Assembly (NCBI GenBank): GCA_965207025.1
Contig: OZ242258.1
Span: 3,658,001-3,722,000 of the forward strand
Origin: Bin87 sp034423595
GTDB taxonomy: Bacteria; Chloroflexota; Dehalococcoidia; Lucifugimonadales; UBA3495
Direction: 5' to 3'
DNA length: 64,000 nt
In this document: positions 42,275 through 51,541 of the stretch, one piece after another
Layout: every line of letters starts with the position of its first letter
How positions within the stretch are numbered: position 1 is the stretch's first letter
The notes under the pieces: generated by a model
The model's database searches: none
What the model was told of the DNA's origin: nothing
Seen by the model: the letters and a program-made list of their open reading frames with translations, nothing else
Made by a program: the position numbers and the translations under genes

Positions 42275-44847
42275 AACTGGAAATCCCCGAACTGTGCCTG
42301 GTGGCGCTGGTCGGGCCGTCCGGCTCGGGAAAGTCCACCTTTTCCTCCCGTCACTTCAAACCCACTGAAGTGGTGTCCTCCGACGCCTGCCGGGCGATGG
42401 TGGCCGACGACCCCAACGACCAGGCTGCTACGCGGGAAGCCTTCGCCCTCCTGAATTACATCGCGTCCACCCGTCTGCGCTCCGGGCGCCTCACCGTCAT
42501 TGACGCCACCAGCGTGCAGCCCCAGGCTCGCAAACCGCTGGTGGAACTGGCCCGGGAGCATGACTGCCTGCCCGTGGCAATCGTATTGAACATGCCCGAG
42601 TCCCTTTGTCTGGCCCGCAACCAAGGACGAGACGATCGGAACTTCGGCTCCCACGTCGTCCGCCAGCAGACGCAACAGTTGCGCCGGTCCATCCGGGGGC
42701 TGCGACGCGAGGGTTTTCGCTACGTGTACGTGCTCGATACTCCCGAGGATGTGGCGGCGGCCAGCATCCAGCGGGTGCCGTCGTGGACCAATCGCCAGCA
42801 TGAGACGGGTCCCTTCGACATCATCGGAGACGTGCACGGCTGTTTCGATGAACTGGTCTCGCTGCTGGAGCGATTGGGATACCAGGTCACGCAACCGCCT
42901 GCCGAGCGCGGCGCAGAAGATGGCTTTTCGGTGTTCCACCCCCAGGGACGCAGGGCCGTCTTCGTCGGCGACCTGGTGGACCGTGGACCCGGCGTGGCCA
43001 ACGTGCTAAAGCTGGTGATGTCGATGGTGACGGATGGTACGGCGCTGTGCGTCGCCGGCAACCACGAGTCCAAGCTGGTCCGCAAGCTGAAGGGTCGGAA
43101 CGTCCAGGTCTCCCACGGACTGGCGGAGTCTCTGGAGCAACTGGAGATGGAATCGCCGCAATTCCAACAGCAGGCCACGCAGTTCATGGATGGCCTGATC
43201 AGCCATTACGTGCTGGACGGCGGCAACCTGGTGGTGGCCCACGCCGGGATGAAGGAGGAGTACCAGGGGAGGGCCTCCGCGCGGGTCAGGGACTTCTGCC
43301 TGTACGGCGAAACCACCGGAGAGACGGACGAATGGGGCCTGCCCGTGCGCGCCGACTGGGCCGCCGGCTATCGCGGCAAGGCCACGGTGGTCTACGGGCA
43401 CACGCCGGTGGCGGAGCCCGTGTGGTTGAACCGGACCATCAACGTCGATACCGGCTGCGTCTTCGGAGGAAGTCTGACCGCGCTCCGCTATCCCGAAAAC
43501 GAGCTGGTGTCGGTTCCGGCGGCGCAGGTCTACTACGAGGCGGTGCGCCCCCTGGTTGGCGGCCCGCGGGAAGAACCCAGGGTTGCCGGAACCAATGACC
43601 GTCCGTCGAATCTGTTGCACGTCGACGACGTGATGGGAAAACGGGTGGTGTCGACCCGGCTTCGGGGCAACGTCACCGTCAGGGAGGAACAGGCTGCGGC
43701 TGCCCTGGAGGTGATGAGCCGGTTCGCATTGGATCCCCGGTGGCTGGTCTACCTGCCGCCCACCATCTCCCCGTGCGAGACCAGCAAACTGCCCGGTCTT
43801 CTCGAACACCCGGCCGAGGTCTTCGGCTACTACCGCACCAATGGCGTCTCCAGCGTCGTCTGCGAGGAGAAGCACATGGGGTCCCGGGCCGTGGTCGTGG
43901 TGGGCCGCAGCGCCGATGTCACCCAACGTCGGTTCGGCATCGCCAGCGAGAGCGCCGGCACGTGCTACACCAGGACGGGGCGGAGGTTCTTTGAAGACCC
44001 TGCACTTGAAGCCCAGTTCCTGGAACGGGTCCGCGCGGCGTGCGGCGAATCCGGCCTCTGGGAGGACCTGGAGACCGACTGGGCGCTGCTGGACTGCGAG
44101 CTGATGCCCTGGTCGATGAAGGCCCAGGAACTGGTGTTGGAGCAATACGCGCCGGTTGGAGCTTCGGCCCATGCCGGGCTGTCGGCGGCGCAAACTCTCT
44201 TGCGAGAGGCGTTGGAGCGTGGAGTCGATACCGGCGATACCCTGGCGTTGCTCGACGAGCGCCTTTGCCTGGCGCAACTCTACCGCGAGGCTTATGCCAG
44301 GTATTGCTGGCCGGTCACCTCGATTGATGACGTCAAAATCGCGCCCTTCCATCTGCTGGCCAGCGAGGGAAGGGTACATTCCGATAAGGACCACCTCTGG
44401 CACCTGGCCATGGCCGAGCGCCTGCGCCAGGCAGATACCGGGCTGTTCCGGGCGACGGGCCACCGGGTGGTGAACCTCGCCTCGCACGAAGAGGAGGACG
44501 CCGTTCTCTGGTGGGAGGAATTGACCTCCGCAGGGGGCGAGGGAATGGTGGTGAAGCCGACCGGCTTCGTAGCCGCAGGCAGGCGCGGCTTGGTGCAGCC
44601 GGCAATGAAATGCCGTGGCGGAGAGTACCTGCGTATCATCTACGGCCCCGAATACACCCTGCCCGCCAACCTGCAACGACTGCGGGGCCGTGGCCTCTCT
44701 ACCAAACGGTCGCTGGCGCTGCGGGAATTCGCGCTGGGCCTGGAGGGGCTGCAGCGTTTCGTTGACCGTGAGCCGCTGTATCGAGTCCACGAGTGCGCCT
44801 TCGGGGTGCTGGCCCTGGAAAGCGAGCCGGTTGACCCGTGCCTGTAA
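42271..44847 (+). CDS. pnkp: Pnkp: RNA 5'-kinase / 3'-phosphatase / ligase
   Basis: An 858-residue three-domain RNA-repair enzyme. The kinase domain has P-loop 'GPSGSGKS' (residues 15-22) and 'DARKP'-like lid residues. The metallophosphoesterase domain (~182-430) has 'DIIGDVHGCFDEL' (D187, H189), 'FVGDLVDRGPG' (D234, D237), 'AGNHES' and 'VYGHTPV'. The ligase/adenylyltransferase domain (~450-858) has K534 in 'EEKHMGSRAVVVVGR', and later 'GGEGMVVKP'. It heals broken RNA ends and seals them with Hen1. Translation is coupled to hen1 by a 4-base overlap. Full length and all catalytic residues suggest an active enzyme. Confidence 0.96.
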   Translation: MKLEIPELCLVALVGPSGSGKSTFSSRHFKPTEVVSSDACRAMVADDPNDQAATREAFALLNYIASTRLRSGRLTVIDATSVQPQARKPLVELAREHDCLPVAIVLNMPESLCLARNQGRDDRNFGSHVVRQQTQQLRRSIRGLRREGFRYVYVLDTPEDVAAASIQRVPSWTNRQHETGPFDIIGDVHGCFDELVSLLERLGYQVTQPPAERGAEDGFSVFHPQGRRAVFVGDLVDRGPGVANVLKLVMSMVTDGTALCVAGNHESKLVRKLKGRNVQVSHGLAESLEQLEMESPQFQQQATQFMDGLISHYVLDGGNLVVAHAGMKEEYQGRASARVRDFCLYGETTGETDEWGLPVRADWAAGYRGKATVVYGHTPVAEPVWLNRTINVDTGCVFGGSLTALRYPENELVSVPAAQVYYEAVRPLVGGPREEPRVAGTNDRPSNLLHVDDVMGKRVVSTRLRGNVTVREEQAAAALEVMSRFALDPRWLVYLPPTISPCETSKLPGLLEHPAEVFGYYRTNGVSSVVCEEKHMGSRAVVVVGRSADVTQRRFGIASESAGTCYTRTGRRFFEDPALEAQFLERVRAACGESGLWEDLETDWALLDCELMPWSMKAQELVLEQYAPVGASAHAGLSAAQTLLREALERGVDTGDTLALLDERLCLAQLYREAYARYCWPVTSIDDVKIAPFHLLASEGRVHSDKDHLWHLAMAERLRQADTGLFRATGHRVVNLASHEEEDAVLWWEELTSAGGEGMVVKPTGFVAAGRRGLVQPAMKCRGGEYLRIIYGPEYTLPANLQRLRGRGLSTKRSLALREFALGLEGLQRFVDREPLYRVHECAFGVLALESEPVDPCL

Positions 44848-44936
44848 ATCGCCCGCGAACGTTCATACCAGGGTTACCGTTAATTGCGCCCGGTCAGTCA
44901 GCGCGGCGTTCCAACCCCTTACACGGACCCGCACCG

Positions 44937-45392
44937 CTAGGTGATCAGCCACCAGGCCACCAGGACGGTGACCGCCAGCAGGAACGCCAGCACGGCGACG
45001 GCGATGCCCAGCCGGGCAACCCAGCGCCTGGCCCCTTGGTGGCCGTTCTGCTCCCGCAGCAACACTTCTTCCAGCTTGCGGTACTCGTCTATGGCGGTGT
45101 CCGTCTCCGCCCGGGCCCGGTCCCTCTCCTGTTCCAACCGGTCCGCTTCCTCGGCCAGTTCCCCCACCGTGCGCTCCAGCCGCTCTACCCTGGCCCTGGC
45201 CTGCCGCAGCAACTCCCGGTCGCTGGGATAACGGGGTCCCGGCAGCTTCACGTACACCCGCCGGCCCTCTCTTCCTACCTCCACCTCGCCCTTGCGGATC
45301 ATCCGGTCCAGGGTCGATAGCGATACCTCCAATTCCCGCGCCGCCTCCCCCTTGTCCACCCAGTGGACGTCGTCTTTGACTTTATCTAACAT
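44937..45392 (-). CDS. membrane-tethered helix-turn-helix protein with coiled coil
   Basis: A 151-residue protein with an unusual order. Residues ~12-50 resemble a MerR/excisionase-type DNA-binding helix-turn-helix ('DKGEAARELEVSLSTLDRMIRKGEVEVG'; here quoted in part as ARELEVSLSTLDRMIRKG), then 'GRRVYVKLPG'. Residues ~60-115 form a charged coiled coil. A C-terminal transmembrane helix (~128-150, 'LGIAVAVLAFLLAVTVLVAW') ends the protein. A DNA-binding protein anchored at the membrane might tether the island or a plasmid. ATG 45392 has a GAGGTG site. It lies convergent to Pnkp and upstream of a replication-relaxation-like gene. Confidence 0.65.
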   Translation of the reverse strand: MLDKVKDDVHWVDKGEAARELEVSLSTLDRMIRKGEVEVGREGRRVYVKLPGPRYPSDRELLRQARARVERLERTVGELAEEADRLEQERDRARAETDTAIDEYRKLEEVLLREQNGHQGARRWVARLGIAVAVLAFLLAVTVLVAWWLIT

Positions 45393-45638
45393 GTAAATCA
45401 CCTCGTCAATGGCGATGCGTCAGGCGATTGCACTTTCGCCAAAATCGCCCTCGTTGTTTTAGCGCCGTTTCTCACACTTGCTAGAATGCAATTTTTGATT
45501 GGTCAAGGGGAATGTCAGCCCGTTTCGTACCTGGAACCAGGGGACAATGATACGTCGCGGCCTCCCGGCCAACCTCTGAAATCACCCTCGGAGGACAGTT
45601 TGCGCCCCCGTACAACAGAACGGGTAGAAGATGCCGTA

Positions 45639-47351
45639 TCAGCATGTTTGCTGTGTCTCCTGCCGACGCATCCGTCGGCGCAATTTGTCCCACTCGTATA
45701 ACCCCAGTTCCCGCAGCGCCAGGGGCGGACGTTCCCCGTCCCACAGGGGACGCCAGGACCGGCCCAGTATTCCCCTATAGGACAGGATCTCCCTACTGGA
45801 CACTAGGATGGGCAGCGACATGGCGGGCATCCGGGACGCGGTGCCGGCGTAGGTCTCGGCCACCTCCTCGGTGTCCACCACGAACAGCGTGGTGGGGAAG
45901 GGCGGCTGGTCATCCCGGGGAGCGTCGGAGCGGTAGTAGCGGATGTAGGGCCGCAGGCGGGCGGCCACTCCCCTGGGGTGGCGGGCGCGCAGCTCGTGCT
46001 CGAGGTAGAACGGTACGTGAAGGGCGTTGACCAGCAGGTGTCCCACGGCGTCGGGAGCGATGGCGTCCTCGCCCCGGTTGAAGGCCCGGTCTGACCGGGC
46101 GGCGGGGATGCACCATTGCAGTTCGCTAACGTCCTCGGTCCGGGCCTCGGCGGCCAGTTCGGACAGGAACCAGGTGATGCCGTCGGCGTGGCCGGTCTGG
46201 CGCTGCCAGGTAAGGATGCGGTGTCCCAGGGGCCGGGGTTGTCCGTGATTGTCGGTGGCGTCCTCCGTGCTCCAGGCGGCCATGGTGGTGGACAGCTGCG
46301 CCCGGTCCCGGCGGGTGATGTACCTGATGCCGTGTTCCGACAGGGTGTAGCGCACGTCGCCCCGCCTGCCGTGCTGTTCCACCAACCTCCAATCATTCAC
46401 CAGGCTGCGGGCCATCTGGCTGAGCCTCCCGTCGGAAACGCCCAGCCAGCGGGCCAGGTGTTCCCGGGGTATCATGGGATGGTCGGTGATCAGGTCCAGG
46501 GCGCGCTTCTTCGCAGGGCTGAGGCCGAAGGCCGGGGCGGACCGGACCATCCGCTCCGGGTCGGGCAGGGAGGCCCGCTTGCGCTCCGGCGCCTCCGGTC
46601 GAAACCGGCCGACGCCGTCGGCCCGGGAGACCATCTGCTCAAGGGTGCGGTATATCCTACCGAACGTCCAGTTGGACGAAATCCAGTCCAGGCGTTCCCA
46701 TGCTTCGAGGGTGTCCCGGTTCTCCACGGCGACGTAATAGTCCCGGAGGTCCGCGTTGAGGCAGAACTCGTCGGTGAGCCGTTGTTCCCAGGGCCTGGGG
46801 ACCAGCACCAGAACCACGGAGGGACGCCGGTTGTGGTGGTACTCGGCGATGGCCCGCAGGCGGTCGTAGAGGGAGCGGCGCCGCAGCGCCAATCCCTGGC
46901 GCACCACGCCGAAACTGCGGCCATTGTGAAGGGTGATCACCGCGTCGAAGCGGCCCCGGCGGTGGAATTCCACCCGGGTTTCCAGCCCGTCCACGCCCGG
47001 GGACAGCGTTGCCGCCAGGCGGTACACCGATGCCGTGGCGTCCATGCGGCGGATGAGCAGTGTGAGCCACTGCCTGGACACGGGATAGGCCCGCACGAAG
47101 TCTGAGGGAGCGTAGTAGTCCAGGACGTCGGCGGCTTCGGCGATACCGTTCTTCGTGAAGTAGTAGCGGTGGCTGGACGGCAGATGGGCCGTGCCGTGGC
47201 TCACCCGCTGGGCCAGGCCGTCCTTCAGCAGGCCGGTCAGGGCGCGGTGCACCGTCGCCGGCGGCTCGCCAAGGATCAGCGCCAACTCCCCCGCGTCGAT
47301 GAAGGGCAGCCGGGCCAGGGCGTCCAGAATGCGCTCTCGTGAGAATGCCAT
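45639..47351 (-). CDS. replication-relaxation-like / winged-helix protein of mobile elements
   Basis: A 570-residue protein. The N-terminal ~75 residues are a winged helix ('RILDALARLPFIDAGELAL', then 'VHRALTGLLKDGLAQRVSHG' with 'HRYYFTKNGIAEA'). The middle (~115-215) has 'RFDAVITLHNGRSFGVVRQG', reminiscent of the nuclease-like core of replication-relaxation proteins. A second winged helix lies at ~295-350 ('PREHLARWLGVSDGRLSQMA'). The C-terminal third has no recognised motif. Replication-relaxation proteins occur on integrative and conjugative elements and are thought to handle replication initiation. The assignment rests on layout and is not certain. Confidence 0.55.
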   Translation of the reverse strand: MAFSRERILDALARLPFIDAGELALILGEPPATVHRALTGLLKDGLAQRVSHGTAHLPSSHRYYFTKNGIAEAADVLDYYAPSDFVRAYPVSRQWLTLLIRRMDATASVYRLAATLSPGVDGLETRVEFHRRGRFDAVITLHNGRSFGVVRQGLALRRRSLYDRLRAIAEYHHNRRPSVVLVLVPRPWEQRLTDEFCLNADLRDYYVAVENRDTLEAWERLDWISSNWTFGRIYRTLEQMVSRADGVGRFRPEAPERKRASLPDPERMVRSAPAFGLSPAKKRALDLITDHPMIPREHLARWLGVSDGRLSQMARSLVNDWRLVEQHGRRGDVRYTLSEHGIRYITRRDRAQLSTTMAAWSTEDATDNHGQPRPLGHRILTWQRQTGHADGITWFLSELAAEARTEDVSELQWCIPAARSDRAFNRGEDAIAPDAVGHLLVNALHVPFYLEHELRARHPRGVAARLRPYIRYYRSDAPRDDQPPFPTTLFVVDTEEVAETYAGTASRMPAMSLPILVSSREILSYRGILGRSWRPLWDGERPPLALRELGLYEWDKLRRRMRRQETQQTC

Positions 47352-47950
47352 GCCTCCAGCGTATCAGCCGGTAGCCGTCGCCGTCATTGGCCAAGTGTCA
47401 GTAAAGTGGCTACCCTCCCACCAGCAACCTGGCCAAAGTGCAATGTCCAACGGAACATCGACCGGCAGCAATGGCCGCTTCTGAAGCGGTAGTGGTTCAG
47501 TATCTTCAAAGGGCCACAAAGGGTGTTAGGCTGGCCATCCAGATATTTTTGGTCCAAATTTGATAGGACAAAATCTTTGGACGGCAACAGATTGACACCT
47601 TTCGGCTCGGCAGCTCTGGTGGTTGAATGGCGATAGTTGCGGACCAAAGGGGAGCAAAGCATCAACCGAGTGGACCGGGCTCGGTCCACCGTGCGCAGGT
47701 AGGAAAACCCAGATGGCTGACGATGGGAGAGCCGTTTGCCTCAGCTGTTGGCTGAATGCCTGGGAGGAAGTTGGGCCGGGTCAAGCAGGCGAGTTTGGTG
47801 CGGCGATTTTGATCTTGATATATCGAGAAAGTAGGCGGCACAAAATCATCAGAACTCGTTTTCGTCGAAGGTCCTTCGAAGATTGACCGGGCGATGCAAG
47901 AGGCGTATTCTCGGATCACGCTCGAAGACGCAAGGGAACAGGAAGCCACA
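47352..47950. other. intergenic region, AT-richer, with one perfect hairpin
   Basis: About 600 bases without a supported gene. GTGGACCG-GGCT-CGGTCCAC (47670-47689) is a perfect 8-bp hairpin with a four-base loop and no T tract, so not a standard terminator. Lower GC content than its surroundings marks this as recently acquired. No RNA gene recognised. Confidence 0.5.
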
Positions 47951-48508
47951 ATGCGAGAGCTAATGAAATGGCCCAACCAAATCTGGGCCGCTATCGGTGC
48001 CGCGGTCATTGTTTTTGTTTGCGGCTTGACCGTGGGAATGGTTGAAGCTGGAAGCGCCCGGGTAAACATCGATAGGATTGTCATTGCGGGGATACCAGGC
48101 GCCGCGCCTCAGCGGTACAACATAAATTATTGGGGCGCCAGCGCTTGGATAACGCGCGAGTCCCCCGGAGTTTCGGCTGAGGCTACTGGTACGGAAACGG
48201 CCAATACCATCAACCACCACCGCAGCGACATGATATGGGACAACGGGAGTAACGTCTTCGACCCGTTTACCAACATTTACTATTATCAGGATGGCGATTT
48301 CCTGTTCCGCATCCCGAACGGGGTGTTTAGGCCAGACTCCGCATTCATACCCCAGGGATGGCATCGCAAGGGTGGAGTTAACCACATTACAAGGGTGGTG
48401 GTTAACAGCAAGAGCTTGACTGCGAAGGGCACCTACGGGTTCCGGTTATGCTCCGGGGGACATTGCGCCTCAGGAGTCAACCTAGAATCTGAGTGGACAC
48501 TCTGGTAG
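47951..48508 (+). CDS. secreted protein of unknown function
   Basis: A 185-residue exported protein. Its N-terminus 'MRELMKWPNQIWAAIGAAVI' followed by 'VFVCGLTVGMVEAGSA' forms a signal peptide with a likely cleavage after 'EAGSA'. The rest is Gly/Asn/Tyr-rich and beta-like, with a Cys pair 'FRLCSGGHCASG' near residue 170. No family recognised. ATG 47951 is preferred for its AGGAAGCC site; an earlier ATG (47894) lacks one. It is followed 41 bases later by another exported protein, so the two may work together at the envelope. Confidence 0.6.
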   Translation: MRELMKWPNQIWAAIGAAVIVFVCGLTVGMVEAGSARVNIDRIVIAGIPGAAPQRYNINYWGASAWITRESPGVSAEATGTETANTINHHRSDMIWDNGSNVFDPFTNIYYYQDGDFLFRIPNGVFRPDSAFIPQGWHRKGGVNHITRVVVNSKSLTAKGTYGFRLCSGGHCASGVNLESEWTLW

Positions 48509-48549
48509 ATTGCGGCACTTATCCAGTGCAAAAGGAAGGGCTATGGGCT

Positions 48550-49581
48550 ATGAGTATGTTCAATCTAAAGATGGCGACACGGACTTCCTTGATGGTACTG
48601 CTCGTGGTCGCTGCCTTGATCACCGGAGGCGTGGCTGTTGGCGCCGGCACCTTTTGGTCAGATGACTACCAGAGAGGTCAGGCAACGGCATCGGAATCGA
48701 GTGAGGACGACACGGTGGTCGCCACCGTCGGAGACATGTCGATTAGCGCGCGGGAATTACATGAAGCAGTGCTGCATCTTCAACACATGAAGCAGATGGC
48801 AGAAAAGGAACTGCAAGGATTGGGCGAGGACGCTGACCTGCCAACCGATTACCTTCAAGACCGACACAACCTGGTCATCGAATGGGGTGATGAGAACGCT
48901 GCCTTGGCAAGTTTGATACAGGAACACGTCCTGCATCAGAAAGCCACGGAACTCGGCCACGAAGTAACCGACGAGGAGCTGGAGGAGAGCGAAGAGTGGG
49001 CGCGCGAAGCTTACGAACGCGGCGAGCTGGACGGGTACACTCAAGGATACATTGACTCCGTCGGGGCAGATCACTACTGGGACAACATATATCCCGCGTT
49101 GGCGACTCGCTCAATGGCTATCGAGAAGCTCTATGACGGCGTGGCCGAAAATGCAGGGACTCAGTCCCATGACGAGGTGCGGGTCCATTGGCATAACTTC
49201 GAGGAAGAGGTGATCTCCGACGCCGAAATCACTGTGCCGGAAAGTGAGGAACATTCGGCGACGCTGGACGGGGTTATGGGCTTCCTAGACGATGTAAGAG
49301 AGACCAACCGGGCCCACCTTCGAAGGGACGATGACTTGCCGGCCGCTCCAGAAGATACCTGGGTAATCCATGTCAAAAAGGCGAACAGCGAGACGTGGGA
49401 AGTCATACACCATGACGACGAACCGGAAGTCTGCACTGGGGAGGATGAAAACGGGAATAAGAGGCATCGCATATGCGATGCCGACGGGAAGGTATTGGCC
49501 GAGATAGGCCCGGGGGACGCATCCGTCATAACCCCGCCTGGAGAGACGCTACCCATTTTCACCGAGGATGGGCCAAAGTAA
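48550..49581 (+). CDS. SurA-N-like (parvulin chaperone-like) membrane protein
   Basis: A 343-residue exported protein. A signal-anchor segment (~13-35, 'LMVLLVVAALITGGVAVGAG') is followed by a region like the SurA N-terminal chaperone domain: 'VVATVGDMSISARELHEAVL', then helices through 'LIQEHVLHQKATELGHEVTDEELE'. There is no rotamase domain; the C-terminal third ('VCTGEDENGNKRHRICDADGK') carries two Cys instead. SurA_N_3-type proteins hold unfolded secreted clients, so this could be a chaperone for the neighbouring secreted protein. The start at 48550 has AAAGGAAGGG upstream. Acidic and low-GC compared with the chromosome, hence probably acquired. Confidence 0.65.
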   Translation: MSMFNLKMATRTSLMVLLVVAALITGGVAVGAGTFWSDDYQRGQATASESSEDDTVVATVGDMSISARELHEAVLHLQHMKQMAEKELQGLGEDADLPTDYLQDRHNLVIEWGDENAALASLIQEHVLHQKATELGHEVTDEELEESEEWAREAYERGELDGYTQGYIDSVGADHYWDNIYPALATRSMAIEKLYDGVAENAGTQSHDEVRVHWHNFEEEVISDAEITVPESEEHSATLDGVMGFLDDVRETNRAHLRRDDDLPAAPEDTWVIHVKKANSETWEVIHHDDEPEVCTGEDENGNKRHRICDADGKVLAEIGPGDASVITPPGETLPIFTEDGPK

Positions 49582-49695
49582 CTGAACCAGCGCCAAAGCG
49601 GGATGTGCATTTGGTCGGGCCCTACAATCGGGTTGTCAGTCTGGTAGCCGCGCCCCTGCCTTGGATTGCAACATAGGCCGCTCCAACGGACAGGG

Positions 49696-49902
49696 CTATC
49701 GCGAGGCGGTAGGGGCATTGTTTAGCAGGTTGAAGGTCAGGTATAGCTCCGTGCTGACGATAGTGTAGTAGAAATAGTCCAGAATACCGTCTTGCCCCCC
49801 GGACAGGTTCTTGAATCCCCGGCGGCGCGAGGTGCCGCCTCCCTTCAGCAGACCGTGGGAGCCCTGGAGCGAGCTATTTGGTTGAAAGTGATGCGTGGGC
49901 AT
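49696..49902 (-). CDS. small hypothetical peptide gene with a strong ribosome-binding site
   Basis: A 68-residue frame with an ideal AAGGAGAACCAGCA spacing before ATG 49902. The product begins MPTHHFQPNSSLQGSHGLLK, contains GGG and GG motifs, and ends in an aromatic/aliphatic stretch ('DYFYYTIVSTELYLTFNLLN'). It could be a small secreted or processed peptide, but there is no maturation enzyme nearby and no recognised family. Confidence rests mostly on the ribosome-binding site. Confidence 0.45.
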   Translation of the reverse strand: MPTHHFQPNSSLQGSHGLLKGGGTSRRRGFKNLSGGQDGILDYFYYTIVSTELYLTFNLLNNAPTASR

Positions 49903-50077
49903 TGCTGGTTCTCCTTCATTCCAAATAAGTTTTTCCGGGCCTTGGTCGGAGGGACATTCCCTTATAGGGCCGGACCAAAGGGGCGTCACCAGTGGGAACC
50001 GAAGCTGTCCTGATCGACAATGCACCGACACTTCGTGCGGTCCGCGTCAGCGTACTGGCTCAGGGCCTCCCGCCTGA

Positions 50078-50396
50078 TACGACTCAGCGGAGGTCGACTA
50101 TCGCATCTTGGCCTTCCGCTGCTGCATCGGGCTGGCCTCGCGGTGGATGCGGCAGGCGCTGCTGGACTTCGGGGATGCAAGCGGAGTGGGCGACAGCGAA
50201 AATCCTGAGGAATGGGACTGCGAAATCCTGGCCTGGCAGTTGGCGGAGTTGATGGGGTGAGGAAACTGGTTGCAGGGAGCAGCAATTGGAACGACGGCGG
50301 GCGAACGAGTTGTCAAACACCGAAGACGGCTCCGAAGATGTCGATACCATCGAGGCTGACCAAGAACGCCGCGATGTTCCCGGTTGGGAACGGGAT
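50078..50396 (+). pseudogene. remnant of a disrupted gene next to the IS
   Basis: Two good coding frames overlap. One (50084-50260) gives 'DYRILAFRCCIGLASRWMRQ' through 'DCEILAWQLAELMG' and a stop. The next, shifted frame continues 'CREQQLERRRANELSNTEDG' and ends 'DVPGWERD'. Neither has a start codon. Their shared composition and abutment suggest one former protein broken by a frameshift, near the IS insertion at 50479. Confidence 0.4.
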
Positions 50397-50478
50397 TAAT
50401 GGCCTCCCCGGCGCCAGTGTCCCGCGTCAACTACTCAAATGCTTTTGCTTATTGAGCGTCAATGTCCGAAACGCGACA

Positions 50479-51541
50479 GGTAGCGTTCCGATTTAGGTGG
50501 TATGGTTAATCAGGCCCCTGATTTCCAACAGGGCCAGCAGGTTGTGGGGCGACCACACAGTGCCCTGTTTCTCCCGTCGCCGTAACTCCCGATTCAGCCG
50601 CTCCAGCCGGGATGTGGTCTTGTATCCCTCTTGACCCGTGTCCAGATGTCGCAATCCCTGGTTCAGCGCCTTCCGACACCAGTAAGCTCCCTGGCCTCCC
50701 GTCACCTCTACAATCCGCTTTACGTAGTCCGCCCCTTCCCGTCGACTCTGGGAGGACAGCAGCTTCTTCGCTTCTTCCCACCCTTTCCAGCCGATATTGC
50801 GGCGATACTCCTGCAGGAGGTGAAAGTGACACAACTGGTGGGGCGGCCGTCGGCCGTATACCATCTGCAATCCCTGGGCAATGGACCGGTCCCCGTCGCT
50901 GACCAGGTGCAGCGGGTCTCTCGCCCCCAATTGCCACGCCCGGTCTATGGCTTCTTCCCAAGACCCGAAGTGACCCAACACCACGCCCAGATTGTCCCGT
51001 ATCACCTTCAGTTCCACCGGCCCTGACCGGAACCGAGTCCAGATACCGTCCAATTCCAGCACCTGGCCCCGCAACTCCGGCTCTCCCAGGATTCTCCGTC
51101 GCACCCACCGGCACACACTGCTCTTCACACTGCCTACCCACCCGCTGGCCTGGTGGTAGCTCAACCCCAGCGCCGCCAGTTTCACCGCTAAATCACTGGT
51201 TTTTTTGAGTACCGCCGGTACCGTTCCTCGTCTCCCAACAAGGACACCCCGCTGCTCATCTCCCGGCACTGGCCACAGCGAAATACCGGTATCTGCAGCC
51301 GAACCTCTCCATAGCCCGTCATGAAGGAACGCGGGTACCGATGGTGCCGGTGCATCAGCAGCCCGCAGGGCACACACTGGGCCCGATACTCGTCTAAAGC
51401 CTGCTGCAGACTCTCCTGCAACCGCTGGGGCATCTCCTGTTCCAACCGAGTCTCTAACTCATTTAGCAATCCCATCTCCCCTCACCTCTCCTTCTTGCTC
51501 CCCATATCCTATAGCCATACCACCTAATTTGGAACGCTGCC
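50479..51541. mobile_element. complete insertion sequence, IS256/mutator-like, 1,063 bp
   Basis: The element is bounded by imperfect ~29-bp inverted repeats (50479-50507 and 51513-51541), which both read GGYAGCGTTCC then a TTAGGTGGTATGG core. It is flanked by a 9-bp direct repeat AACGCGACA (50470-50478 and 51542-51550), the target duplication. Inside is one minus-strand transposase in two frames joined at an A7 run. The intact duplication and coding sequence suggest a recent insertion. Confidence 0.88.
50493..51475 (-). CDS. DDE transposase of the IS, read through a programmed -1 frameshift
   Basis: Two overlapping frames make one ~327-residue transposase. The upstream frame (51475-51188) starts 'MGLLNELETRLEQEMPQRLQ' and has a zinc-ribbon-like pair (CVPCGLL ... 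CGQC). It reaches 'YSKK' at an A-AAA-AAA heptamer (51200-51206, in the correct phase) and would stop soon after. A -1 slip there continues into 'TSDLAVKLAALGLSYHQASG', with DDE residues in 'LELDGIWTRF', 'VSDGDRSIA' and 'TTSRLERLNRELRRRE', plus a CxH-type motif 'HQLCHFHLL', the pattern of IS256/mutator transposases. The stop TAA lies inside the left inverted repeat. Transcriptional slippage on the A7 run is an alternative to ribosomal frameshifting. Confidence 0.85.

Noticed and set aside
43006..44790. 594-codon minus-strand frame opposite Pnkp
   Set aside because: Antisense shadow of a gene with intact catalytic motifs.
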